The translations under genes were made by a program, and so were the position numbers. The notes under the pieces were generated by a model, which saw nothing but the letters and a program-made list of their open reading frames with translations, did no database searches and was not told the DNA's origin. A stretch of 64,000 nucleotides of DNA from Streptomonospora mangrovi. Lineage in GTDB: Bacteria; Actinomycetota; Actinomycetes; Streptosporangiales; Streptosporangiaceae. Numbering within the stretch: position 1 is the stretch's first letter; every line of letters begins with the position of its first letter. Shown one piece after another: positions 24,080-32,134 of this stretch. Location of the stretch: positions 1 to 64,000 of the forward strand of contig NZ_JAJAQC010000018.1 of assembly GCF_027604915.1 (NCBI RefSeq), in the 5' to 3' direction.

Positions 24080-25302
24080 TGGTCGCCTCCCGCGTCGTCA
24101 GCGGCGGCGATGTCGGCGAGCAGGTGGGTGAAGGCGGTGTGGGCCTGCTGGGGCACGACGCCGTTGCCCAGAGCGCGGAGCTGCGCGGTGCGGCTCAGCC
24201 CCAGGGCGGGGCCGGTGACCCAGCCGGTATGCAGGCCCATCATCCATTCGACGAAGACCGGGCTCAGCCGCGGTCGTCCGTGCCTTCCGGGTTCGCTGGG
24301 CGGCGGGGCTTCGCGTCCGAGGACCTGTTCCCATCGGTGGATGGCCTGAGCGTAGGTTCCCCACGCGGTTCGAGGGCTATCGGGACGTCCGGGTTCTGCC
24401 GGGTGTGGGCGCCGGGGCCGACCGTGCGGCTGCCGTCGGAGGGCGCAGCCGTGGGAGTGGACAGCATCGCGGCCACGGAGGACAGTGTGAGGTCGCCGCG
24501 CGAGCCTTTCTGGTTGGGGCTGCCCTTGGTGGCGTCGCTGGCCCGCGGTGTGGGGAGTAGCGGCGGGGATCCCACAGTGCGGGAGAAGGCCGCCGGGACG
24601 GGGCGTGCTCCCCCGGACGGGACCTCCATGTGGCAGATGACATCGGACAGGCGCACCTGTTTGCCGTGCGCACGCCGGTCCTGCGGTCGCGCGGGACCGC
24701 GCGAGGCGTCGCTCGCGCACGGGGTGGGCAGCAAGGAACAACCGTTCCCTGCGGTGGCAGGCGCCGATGTCGCTGGCGCGTAGGCTGCACCATCGCGCGT
24801 CATACCCTGCGCGGGCCAGGTCAGCGAGTACGCGGTCGAGTCCCCGTCCGCGCCATCGGAGGGCCGCCACGTTCTCGACGAGGAGGAGGCGGGGTCGTAG
24901 ACGGCGAATGGCCTCCACCACCAGGTTCCAGACACTGGATCGTGCTCCGTTCTCGATCCCGCCGCCGGGGCCGGCGGCGGAGATGTCCTGGCAGGGGAAG
25001 CCGGCGGTGATCACGTCGACGGTGGGCACGGTGCGCCAGTCGACGTGGGCGAGGTCGCCGAGGTTGGGAGTTGCGGGGAAGCGGGCGGCGAGCAGGCGGC
25101 TGATGTCGGGATCGTGGTCGGCGACCCAGGTTAGGTGGGCCTCCCCCAGCGCGGCGGCGGCTCCCATGTCCAGGCCGCCGTATCCGGTGCACAGCGAACC
25201 GATCGACCATCCCGGTCCGGTCTGTGGGGGCGGCGCCTCCCCTCCGTTGACCGAGGGGCACGGGACCGCGGGTGCCGCTGATGCGGTGCCGGTGGCGGTC
25301 AT
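24076..25302 (-). CDS. C5-cytosine DNA methyltransferase with a frame-displaced middle
   Basis: A 408-residue reading frame. Its N-terminal part has Dcm motifs: 'SLCTGYGGLDMGAAAALG' (motif I), 'VITAGFPCQDISAAGPGGG' (motif IV, catalytic Cys), 'LLLVENVAALRWRGRG' (motif VI) and 'ACHRRERLFLAAHP' (motif VIII). The C-terminal part has 'LSPVFVEWMMGLHTGWVTG' and 'RTAQLRALGNGVVPQQA' (motifs IX/X). Between about 24370 and 24770 this frame is Arg/Pro/His-rich noise. The family's repeated 'LLPTPxASD' target-recognition pattern is read in another frame of the same DNA. The frame stays open overall, but the enzyme is probably altered or dead, unless the base calls are wrong. Confidence 0.8.
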   Translation of the reverse strand: MTATGTASAAPAVPCPSVNGGEAPPPQTGPGWSIGSLCTGYGGLDMGAAAALGEAHLTWVADHDPDISRLLAARFPATPNLGDLAHVDWRTVPTVDVITAGFPCQDISAAGPGGGIENGARSSVWNLVVEAIRRLRPRLLLVENVAALRWRGRGLDRVLADLARAGYDARWCSLRASDIGACHRRERLFLAAHPVRERRLARSRATAGPACARQTGAPVRCHLPHGGPVRGSTPRPGGLLPHCGIPAATPHTAGQRRHQGQPQPERLARRPHTVLRGRDAVHSHGCALRRQPHGRPRRPHPAEPGRPDSPRTAWGTYAQAIHRWEQVLGREAPPPSEPGRHGRPRLSPVFVEWMMGLHTGWVTGPALGLSRTAQLRALGNGVVPQQAHTAFTHLLADIAAADDAGGDQ

Positions 25303-26228
25303 GCGGCACCCCCGTTCCCGGGCGGCTCGGCCGGTTCACCGCTGCGGCACGCCCAGGGTGAGCAGCCCTCCGGCTCGGGGCCGGTGTCGATGCCGAGATC
25401 AACCTGCGCGAGCGGCACTCGGGCGGCGTGGAGGTAGTAGGTGCCGCGCAGCGGCGTGCCACGCGTTGCCGCGGCAGGGTGGCCGTGGCGGATGGCGGCA
25501 TCGAATGCCACCGCGTCCTCCCAGGCGGCCGGGTCGGTGGCTTTCATCTCCGCCCAGGAGGCGTTGGAGCGGTAAGGGCAGCCCACACAGGCCGAGCGGG
25601 GCGTGTCCCCCAGGCCGTGGGCGGCGAGGTAGGCCCGGCAGTCACGGCGCGTCCAGCCGATCTCCAGCAGGGGGAAGCGGTTGCGCAGGTAGCGCACATC
25701 GGCGTCCTTGGCGCGGTGGACCTCGTCCACGCTGATGCCGATGGACTGCTCGGCGTAGACCCCGGTCGGCACCCGGTTGGGATGGGGGTAGCCGAGCAGT
25801 CGCCGCGCCTCGCGCTTGAGCGGCCGGATCTTGTACTCGGCCGTGCACTGGCGCCGCGCCATCTGCCGCTCCCCGTGAGGGCCGCGGATGAACAGCGGCA
25901 TGGAGGCGAATCGATGGTCTTCATCGAGTGCGTCGCGTCGGATGTTGCCGGCGCTGATCCGCAGCAGCGGTATCCCGGCATCGGCGGCAACGGTTTCAAG
26001 CCGCGCCAAGTGCCGGTAGACGGCCGTTGGTTCCCATCCGGTGTCGGCGAAGAGTGCGTAGTCGAAGCGCGGAATCGCGCCTTGTGCCGCGAGAAGCAGC
26101 AGGGTGCTGGACTGCACGCCCGCGCCCAGCGACAGCAGCTTGAGCGCGGGCGGCGGGTGGCCGGGGGTGCGTGGGGCCATTGGCGGTGCCGGCGGCGGCC
26201 GGTGAACGTCCTCACCTAGGAAGGGCAC
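25299..26228 (-). CDS. PAPS reductase/ATP-pyrophosphatase-like protein
   Basis: A 309-residue protein of the adenine nucleotide alpha-hydrolase (PP-loop) group. 'LKLLSLGAGVQSSTLLLLAAQG' is the SGGxxS-type loop and 'DYALFADTGWEPTAVYRHL' follows. Cys residues in 'ARRQCTAEYKIRP' and 'ACVGCPYRSN' could hold an Fe-S cluster, as in DndC-like and PAPS-reductase-like proteins of phages. It overlaps the methyltransferase start by 4 bp (ATGA) and so is coupled to it. Joint occurrence with a C5 methyltransferase suggests a role in DNA modification, but sulfur assimilation-type chemistry on another substrate is possible. The first ~28 residues are proline-rich; ATG within MAPRTPG is an alternative start. 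Confidence 0.75.
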   Translation of the reverse strand: MPFLGEDVHRPPPAPPMAPRTPGHPPPALKLLSLGAGVQSSTLLLLAAQGAIPRFDYALFADTGWEPTAVYRHLARLETVAADAGIPLLRISAGNIRRDALDEDHRFASMPLFIRGPHGERQMARRQCTAEYKIRPLKREARRLLGYPHPNRVPTGVYAEQSIGISVDEVHRAKDADVRYLRNRFPLLEIGWTRRDCRAYLAAHGLGDTPRSACVGCPYRSNASWAEMKATDPAAWEDAVAFDAAIRHGHPAAATRGTPLRGTYYLHAARVPLAQVDLGIDTGPEPEGCSPWACRSGEPAEPPGNGGAA

Positions 26229-26444
26229 CGGAAGAGCGGTTCGCGCTCACGCACGCTGTGCACAGTGGTGCTAAGGCAGGCCCCGGTGCCTCCGCAGCCG
26301 TTTTCGGCCCCCTTCGCATTTCTCCCGATCCGGGTTCGCCGGATGTTCGCCGGATTCTCGCTCCGGGGGATCTGCTTCTGCGCTCATATCCTGCTCACCC
26401 GCTTATGCCTTCATGGGCTCCCCGACGATTTAAGGGAGTTCGCC

Positions 26445-27185
26445 ATGGACGGTTCCGCCTTTTCCACGCTGCGCCGCTCGTTTCGTCTCCTGGCCGATGG
26501 TCCTCGGCCGCCGGTTCTGGATCTGCGAGGTGTGGCCGGCACCGCGTCCCGCATGACCGCGGGCGACCTGGACGGCTGGCTTGTGCAGGCGCCGCAGGAG
26601 ACGGCTGATGCGGTGTGGCGGCGCCTGCTTGTCCCGGTGAGGGGCGGCGATGCCACATGGACGGTCGTGGCCGCCGGATTGGCGCTGCCGGGGCTGTGCG
26701 CGGCGCGTACGCGGCTGCGCTGCGATGACGCCGACCGCGCTGATATCGAGGCGGAGATGCTGGCCGCGTTTGTGGCGGCCATGCGTTCGGCCGATCCCGC
26801 CCCTGAACGGGTGTGCGGGCGACTGGTGAGCGCCGCCCGTGCCGCCGGGCAGCGCCACCAGCGTGCTCTGCGCCGGCTCCGGAGCCGGGAGGTGCCCTGG
26901 GAGTGCGCCGGTCTACGGCACGCAGGCCAGTCGGGGGCGGGGCCGGTGACGCTGCTGGCGCGCGCTCTGCGCACCGGCGTGCTCAGTCCCATCGAGGCCG
27001 AACTGATCGCCCGTACCCACCTGGAGCGCCGTCCCCTAATCCGGGTGGCCGATGAGTTGGGCCTGGCCTACATCACCGCGCGGCGCTACCGCAGGAGCGC
27101 TCAGGGGAGGCTCCTGGCGGCCCTCGGCGGGGTGGAGACCACCTCCCGGGTGAGCGCGATCGGCACTTCGCGCGCCGTTTCTTGA
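26445..27185 (+). CDS. Putative helix-turn-helix regulator of the conjugation module
   Basis: A 246-residue protein not matched to a named family. Its C-terminal ~60 residues read 'LSPIEAELIARTHLERRPLIRVADELGLAYITARRYRRSAQGRLLAAL', which has the form of a sigma-70 region 4-like helix-turn-helix. The N-terminal part is helical with conserved-looking Trp residues (DAVWRRLLVPVRGGDATWTVVAAGLAL). The ATG at 26445 has AAGGGAG seven bases upstream; a longer open frame starting at 26265 reads low-quality sequence. It is first in the + strand transfer module and divergent from the modification genes. A role as activator of the pilus/transfer genes is inferred from position. Confidence 0.6.
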   Translation: MDGSAFSTLRRSFRLLADGPRPPVLDLRGVAGTASRMTAGDLDGWLVQAPQETADAVWRRLLVPVRGGDATWTVVAAGLALPGLCAARTRLRCDDADRADIEAEMLAAFVAAMRSADPAPERVCGRLVSAARAAGQRHQRALRRLRSREVPWECAGLRHAGQSGAGPVTLLARALRTGVLSPIEAELIARTHLERRPLIRVADELGLAYITARRYRRSAQGRLLAALGGVETTSRVSAIGTSRAVS

Positions 27186-27190
27186 GTGAG

Positions 27191-27203
27191 GGCGAAAGTC
27201 GCC
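27191..27203 (+). terminator. Short hairpin after the regulator gene
   Basis: GGCGA-AAG-TCGCC followed by TTTGCCTTT lies 6 bp past the stop codon. The stem is only 5 bp, so it may be a weak terminator or attenuator ahead of the pilin gene. Confidence 0.3.
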
Positions 27204-27330
27204 TTTGCCTTTCGCGGGGCGGGGTGTGTCCGGTGGACGTCCTCGGTTTGGTTTTCCCATCAGAAAGGAGAGACCGGCGCTTCCCCGCCCCGTTTACCAC
27301 CCCCGTTCGGATTCTTTTGAGGTGACGGCC

Positions 27331-27681
27331 ATGCCGATCCCGAATAAACGATTTCGACGCGCCGCCGTCGGTGGTGCGGCGCTCGCTCTGCTCTTTCTCC
27401 TCGGGCCTGATCCGGCGCTGGCTCAGGGCGCTGAGCAGCCGGGGGTATCCAACCTGGGCGAGGTGATCACCAACATCCGCAACTGGATCGTGGGCCTGCT
27501 GGTCGCTCTGGCGACACTCCTGTTAACCATCGGCGGGCTGCGCTACCTCCTGGCCGGCGGTGATCCAGGCGAGGTGAACCGCGCCAAGGACACGCTGAAG
27601 TACGCCGCGCTGGGTTATGGGGTGGCGATCCTGGCCCCGATCCTGGTCGAGATCCTGCGCGGCTTCGTCGGGCTGGACTGA
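27331..27681 (+). CDS. VirB2/TrbC-like pilin or small channel protein
   Basis: A 116-residue protein: signal peptide (AAVGGAALALLFLLGPDPALAQG), then two hydrophobic helices separated by a short polar loop (about 52-72 and 90-112). The loop reads 'GLRYLLAGGDPGEVNRAKDTLKYAALGYG'. This small two-helix layout with 'YLLAGGDPxxVxxAKxxL' is typical of pilin-like proteins in Gram-positive type IV secretion loci. The ATG at 27331 is preceded by GAGGTGACGG; GTG at 27322 is an alternative. It starts the structural transfer genes and is followed 3 bp later by the VirB6-like gene. Confidence 0.8.
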   Translation: MPIPNKRFRRAAVGGAALALLFLLGPDPALAQGAEQPGVSNLGEVITNIRNWIVGLLVALATLLLTIGGLRYLLAGGDPGEVNRAKDTLKYAALGYGVAILAPILVEILRGFVGLD

Positions 27682-27684
27682 CCC

Positions 27685-29400
27685 GTGCCGCCCCGATGCC
27701 GACTCCTCCTGACGGCGGGTGCCGCGGCACTGCTGCTGGGCGCTCCGGTTACCGCGGCAGTACCGGCGGCTGCCGCGGCGGCAGTGCCGGGCGACGCGGT
27801 GCCGCCCGCTCCTTCCTCCGATGCCGAACCGGAGCCGCCCCGGCCGTCCCCGTCCCCTTCGGAGAACCCGCGGCCGTCGCCCGATCCCTCCCCCGGGCCC
27901 GAGCCGGAACCGCCCGCGGAGGAGGGCGGCAGCGCCGAGGAGCCCGCCGACGGAGCGGACTGCGGGACCTTCGACTACGCCTGCCGGATGCGGGCCGCGT
28001 TCAACGGATGGCTCACCGGGCTCGTGGCCGACTTCATCGACGCCCACCTGGTCCTGTTCGCGATGGGCCTGCTGACCACCCCCGACCCCACAACGGGCGT
28101 GCGCCAGGCCCACACGGGTGCGCTGATGGTCGCCAACGCCTCCTTCGTGCTCGTGGTCACTCTGGCCGGGGTCTTGGTGATGGCCAATCCCACCGTGCAG
28201 TCCTCGGCCGGGGTGAAGGAGCTGGCACCGCGCGTGGTGCTCGCGTTCCTCGCCGCCAACGCCTCGTGGCTGGTGTGCTCGGTGCTGGCCGACATGGGCA
28301 ACGCGCTGACGGTGGGGCTCTTGGAGGGCGCCGCCCAGCCCGAGGCGGTGGCCCAGGCGATCGAGCGCACGCTGCAGGACCCGCTGGGCGAGCTGGTGCT
28401 GGTGGTGCTGCTGACCGTGGTCGCGGCGCTGCTGGTGCTGTTCTTCGCTGTCGCGGTGATCGTCCGCGTGATGCTGTGGCTGCTGCTCACCGCAGCCGCG
28501 CCGTTGGCGCTGGTCTGCCATGCCCTGCCTCAGACCGAGGGGGTGGCCCGCCTGTGGTGGCGGGCCATGGGGGCGCTGCTGGTCATCCAGGTCGCCCAGG
28601 CACTGACGCTGCGGGTGCTGACCCAGGTGTTCCTGGTGCGCCGGGAGGCCGACTTCCTCACCGATCCGGCCGGTACGGCCGACTCCATGCTGGACGTGAT
28701 CGTGCTGATCACGGCGATGTATGTGCTGGTGCGCATCCCGTTCTGGGCGTTCCGGCAGGTGTTCAACACGCGCGGCTCCCCGCTGGTGCGCGTAGTGCGG
28801 TTCGCCGTCGGTGCCCTCGTGCTGCGCAACGTCGGCCGGGCGCTGGCCACCGCCGCGGGCCGCACGACGCCGCGCCCGGGCGCCGGACGCGGCGGACGTC
28901 CCGGCCCGCCTCCGCCGCGCGGCGGACCCGGTCGGGGGCCCGCGCCGCGGCCGCCTCGACCTTCTGGTCCGGGACGCGGCCTGGCGCCCCGACCTCGGTG
29001 GGGTGGCGGCGGCGGGCGCCCCATGTGGAGCAGCAGCCCGCCACCCCGGCCGGAGAGCCCCACCGCGCCGGGCAAGGAGACCCCGCCCAACGACCGCTCC
29101 TCCACAGGACGCGGCCAAGGCCGCGGGCCCGTCCGCGCAGAACGGACGTCCTTCGCGGGTACGCCGCGCCACTATGCGGGCGGTGTCTGGGTGCAGCGCC
29201 CCCGGCCCCGCAGCGCTCCCCCTCCGCCCGATCCCCGCCGCTACCGCACGGTGCGGCCATCCGACATCCGCATCACCCCGCCCCGGCCGCCACGGCCCGA
29301 GCCGCCTGAATCCACGCATCCGCCGAACGCGGGCCAGCGGCGCCCGGTCCGTCCCCGGCCCCGCCACTACCGCCGCCGACCGAGAGGAGAGCAGGAGTGA
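27685..29400 (+). CDS. VirB6/TrbL-like conjugation channel membrane protein
   Basis: A 571-residue polytopic membrane protein. It has a signal peptide, a Pro/Glu/Ser-rich spacer (about 45-90), then six or so hydrophobic helices (about 120-370), including 'LVLVVLLTVVAALLVLFFAVAVIVRVMLWLLLTAAAPLALVCHALP', the most conserved block of TrbL/VirB6-like proteins. The last ~190 residues are Pro/Arg/Gly-rich and disordered, likely cytoplasmic. It should form part of the DNA transfer channel. GTG at 27685 follows the pilin stop by 3 bp. Its stop overlaps the next start by one base. Confidence 0.8.
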   Translation: MPPRCRLLLTAGAAALLLGAPVTAAVPAAAAAAVPGDAVPPAPSSDAEPEPPRPSPSPSENPRPSPDPSPGPEPEPPAEEGGSAEEPADGADCGTFDYACRMRAAFNGWLTGLVADFIDAHLVLFAMGLLTTPDPTTGVRQAHTGALMVANASFVLVVTLAGVLVMANPTVQSSAGVKELAPRVVLAFLAANASWLVCSVLADMGNALTVGLLEGAAQPEAVAQAIERTLQDPLGELVLVVLLTVVAALLVLFFAVAVIVRVMLWLLLTAAAPLALVCHALPQTEGVARLWWRAMGALLVIQVAQALTLRVLTQVFLVRREADFLTDPAGTADSMLDVIVLITAMYVLVRIPFWAFRQVFNTRGSPLVRVVRFAVGALVLRNVGRALATAAGRTTPRPGAGRGGRPGPPPPRGGPGRGPAPRPPRPSGPGRGLAPRPRWGGGGGRPMWSSSPPPRPESPTAPGKETPPNDRSSTGRGQGRGPVRAERTSFAGTPRHYAGGVWVQRPRPRSAPPPPDPRRYRTVRPSDIRITPPRPPRPEPPESTHPPNAGQRRPVRPRPRHYRRRPRGEQE

Positions 29401-30332
29401 TGGCGCGTGTGCGCATGCCCGCCGACATCGAACGCGAGGACCGCATCCTGGCCGGGTTGAGCGCCCGACAACTGCTGATCATCGGCCTGCCCGGGATCGG
29501 AGTGTGGGCGGTGTGGACGGCACTGCGCGACGTGGTGCCGCTGCCGGTGCTGGCAGCCGTCGCGGTCCCGCTGATGGGCGCGGCGGTGGCCGCCGCGCTG
29601 GTCCGCCGCGACGGGCTCAACCTGAACCAGTTCCTGTTCGCCGCGCTGCGGTTCCACCGCTCCCCCAAACGCCGCGCCACCACCGCCGCCGAAGACGCCG
29701 CCGAAGTCCCCTCATGGGTCAGCGCCCGACCCGACCCGCTGCCCGCCCCGCTGGCACTGCCGCTGGAGTCCATCGGCGACAGCGGCGTCATCGACCTGGG
29801 CGAGCACGGCTGCGCGGTCGTCCTGTCCTGCTCCACCGTCAATTTCGCGCTGCGCACCCCCGAGGAGCAGGCCTCACTGGTGGCCGGCTTCGCCGCCTAC
29901 CTCAACTCCCTCTCCGCCCCCGTTCAGGTCCTCATCCGCGCGGAGTCGGTGCGCCTGGATCCGCTGATCGCCGCCGTCGACGAGGCGGCACCCGCGCTGC
30001 CGCACCCGGCACTGGAGCGTGCCGCCCGCGACCACGCCGACTACCTGGCCGACCTGGGCCGCACCCGCGATCTCCTCTACCGCAGAGTGCTCGTGGTACT
30101 GCGCGAGCCCGGCGGCACCGGGCGACATGGGGCGGCAACGCTGCTTCGGCGCGCCGAGGACGCCACTCGCGCGCTGGCCGCCGCCGGCAGCACCGCCGCC
30201 GTCCTGCCCGGGGCCGACGCCGCGGCCGTGCTCGCCACCGCCGCCGATCCCGCCCGCGCCGCCGCCCCTCCAGAAGGGCTGGCGCCCCCCGACGCGATCA
30301 TCACCGGCCCCCGCCCCGCTGAGGAGGACTGA
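29400..30332 (+). CDS. PrgI-family (VirB3-like) conjugation protein
   Basis: A 310-residue protein beginning 'VRMPADIEREDRILAGLSARQLLIIGLPGIGVWAVW', the PrgI signature, with two hydrophobic helices at about residues 24-42 and 48-66. The C-terminal 210 residues form a soluble domain, probably cytoplasmic, with 'CSTVNFALRTPEEQASLVAGFAAYLNSL' near the middle. PrgI proteins take the VirB3 place in Gram-positive type IV secretion and partner the VirB4 ATPase, encoded 3 bp downstream. The ATG at 29400 (TGATG overlap) follows AGGAGAGCAGGAG; GTG one codon upstream is possible. Confidence 0.8.
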   Translation: MARVRMPADIEREDRILAGLSARQLLIIGLPGIGVWAVWTALRDVVPLPVLAAVAVPLMGAAVAAALVRRDGLNLNQFLFAALRFHRSPKRRATTAAEDAAEVPSWVSARPDPLPAPLALPLESIGDSGVIDLGEHGCAVVLSCSTVNFALRTPEEQASLVAGFAAYLNSLSAPVQVLIRAESVRLDPLIAAVDEAAPALPHPALERAARDHADYLADLGRTRDLLYRRVLVVLREPGGTGRHGAATLLRRAEDATRALAAAGSTAAVLPGADAAAVLATAADPARAAAPPEGLAPPDAIITGPRPAEED

Positions 30333-30334
30333 CC

Positions 30335-32134
30335 GTGCCTCTACTACGACGTGACAGGAGCCGGCGGCCCGCGCGGCCCTCGGCGGTGGCCGCGGAGGTC
30401 GACATCGCCCCTCGGCGGCTCCGGCTGGGTGGCGGCGTGGCCGCGTCCTTCGCCGTCACCGGCTACCCGGCCGAGGTCGGCGACGCGTGGCTGGAGCCGC
30501 TACTGACCTACCCCGGCCGCCTGGATGTGTCCCTCCACGTCGAGCCCGTCCCGCCCCACACGGCCGCCGACCGGCTGCGCCGGCAGATGGCCCGTCTGGA
30601 GGCCACGTCCCAGACCACCGCCGAGAAAGGGCGGCTGGAGGACTTCGAGGCCGAGATCGCCGCCGAGGACGCCCGCGACATGGCCGCGAGCCTGGCCCGA
30701 GGCGAGGTGAAGCTCTTCCGGGTCGGGCTCTATGCCACCGTCCACGCCGCCACTGAGGACGATCTGGAGGAGGAGGTCGGCCACGTCCAGTCGCTGCTGG
30801 CGTCGATGCTCATCGACGCCCGCCCCGCCTCCTACCGGCAACTTCAGGGCTGGATCTCCTGCCTGCCGCTGGGCGTGGACCTCCTCGGCCAACGCCGCAC
30901 CATGGACACCGCCGCACTGGCCGCCGCCTACCCCTTCGCCAGCCCGGACGTGGCGGTGGAGGCGTCGCCCACCGCGGTCCTCTACGGCCTCAACGCCGAC
31001 TCCTCGGGAGTGGTGGTGTGGGACCGGTGGGCGCTGGACTCCTACAACACGGTCGTGCTGGCGCGCTCGGGGGCGGGCAAGTCCTACTTCTGCAAGCTCG
31101 ACCTGCTGCGATCGCTCTATGCCGGGATCACGGCCGCGGTCATCGATCCTGAGGACGAGTACGCCCGCCTGACCGAGGCCGTCGGCGGAACCGTCATGCG
31201 CCTGGGTGCGCCAGGTGTGCACCTCAATCCCTTGGACCTGGCACTGGACACCGCGGCCACGCGCGACGCGCTGAGCCGGCGCGCGCTGTTCCTGCACACC
31301 CTGATTCCGGTCATGACCGGCGCGCCGCTGGCGCCGCGCCAGCGCGCGGCCCTCGACAAAGCGCTGATCACGACGTACCGCAAGGCCGGGATCACCGCCG
31401 ACGAGCGCACCTGGCCCCGGCCCGCGCCGATGCTCAGCGACCTGGCGGCCGTACTGAAAGCGCAGAAGGACGAGGACGCCCGCGACCTCGCCGTCCAACT
31501 CGCGCCTTACACCACCGGCTCCTACGCCGAGCTTTTTCGCGCCCCCACCACCCGGCGCCCGACCGGGCACCTGGTCACCTGGTCGCTGCGCGCCCTGCCC
31601 GACGAACTGAAGGCCGTGGGCACCCTCATGGCTCTGGACGCCATCTGGCGCGGGGTCGCCGAGGCCGCCCCCGACCACCCCCGCATGGTCGTAGTGGACG
31701 AGGGCTGGCAGCTCATGTCCCAGCCCGAGGGCGCGAGGTTCCTGTTCCGGCTGGCCAAGGCCGCCCGAAAGCGCTGGGTCGGGCTCACCGTCGCCACGCA
31801 GGACGCCGCCGACGTGCTGGGCTCCGAACTGGGCAGAGCCGTCGTCTCCAACGCCACCACGCAGATCCTCATGCGCCAGGCACCCCAGGCCATCGACCAG
31901 GTCGCCGAGGCGTTCGGGCTCTCCGACGGGGAGCGCCGGCACCTGCTCACCGCAGCACCCGGCCAGGCGCTGCTGTGCAGCGGGCAGCAGCGGGTTGCCT
32001 TCCAGGTCGTGGCCAGCGACGCCGAGCACCGCCTGGTCACCACCAACCCCGCTGAAGCCGCCGCCGCAGAAGAGTCCGGCCCGGCGGCGCCCGACCTCGA
32101 CGGCCTCGATGCCGAGGAGGAGGACCTGCTGTGA
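30335..32134 (+). CDS. VirB4/TraC-like conjugation ATPase
   Basis: A 599-residue ATPase that powers assembly or substrate movement of the type IV secretion machine. Walker A is 'VVLARSGAGKSYFCKLDLLRS' at about residues 240-258. Walker B is 'RMVVVDEGWQLMSQPEGARFLFRLAKAARKRWVGLTVATQDAADVLGSELGRAV' from about 450, where the 'ATQ' and the following 'NATTQILMRQ' are VirB4 hallmarks. Other ICE VirB4 proteins have this N-terminal ~200-residue domain. GTG start with GAGGAGG upstream. It overlaps the TraG-like gene by 4 bp (GTGA). Confidence 0.9.
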   Translation: MPLLRRDRSRRPARPSAVAAEVDIAPRRLRLGGGVAASFAVTGYPAEVGDAWLEPLLTYPGRLDVSLHVEPVPPHTAADRLRRQMARLEATSQTTAEKGRLEDFEAEIAAEDARDMAASLARGEVKLFRVGLYATVHAATEDDLEEEVGHVQSLLASMLIDARPASYRQLQGWISCLPLGVDLLGQRRTMDTAALAAAYPFASPDVAVEASPTAVLYGLNADSSGVVVWDRWALDSYNTVVLARSGAGKSYFCKLDLLRSLYAGITAAVIDPEDEYARLTEAVGGTVMRLGAPGVHLNPLDLALDTAATRDALSRRALFLHTLIPVMTGAPLAPRQRAALDKALITTYRKAGITADERTWPRPAPMLSDLAAVLKAQKDEDARDLAVQLAPYTTGSYAELFRAPTTRRPTGHLVTWSLRALPDELKAVGTLMALDAIWRGVAEAAPDHPRMVVVDEGWQLMSQPEGARFLFRLAKAARKRWVGLTVATQDAADVLGSELGRAVVSNATTQILMRQAPQAIDQVAEAFGLSDGERRHLLTAAPGQALLCSGQQRVAFQVVASDAEHRLVTTNPAEAAAAEESGPAAPDLDGLDAEEEDLL

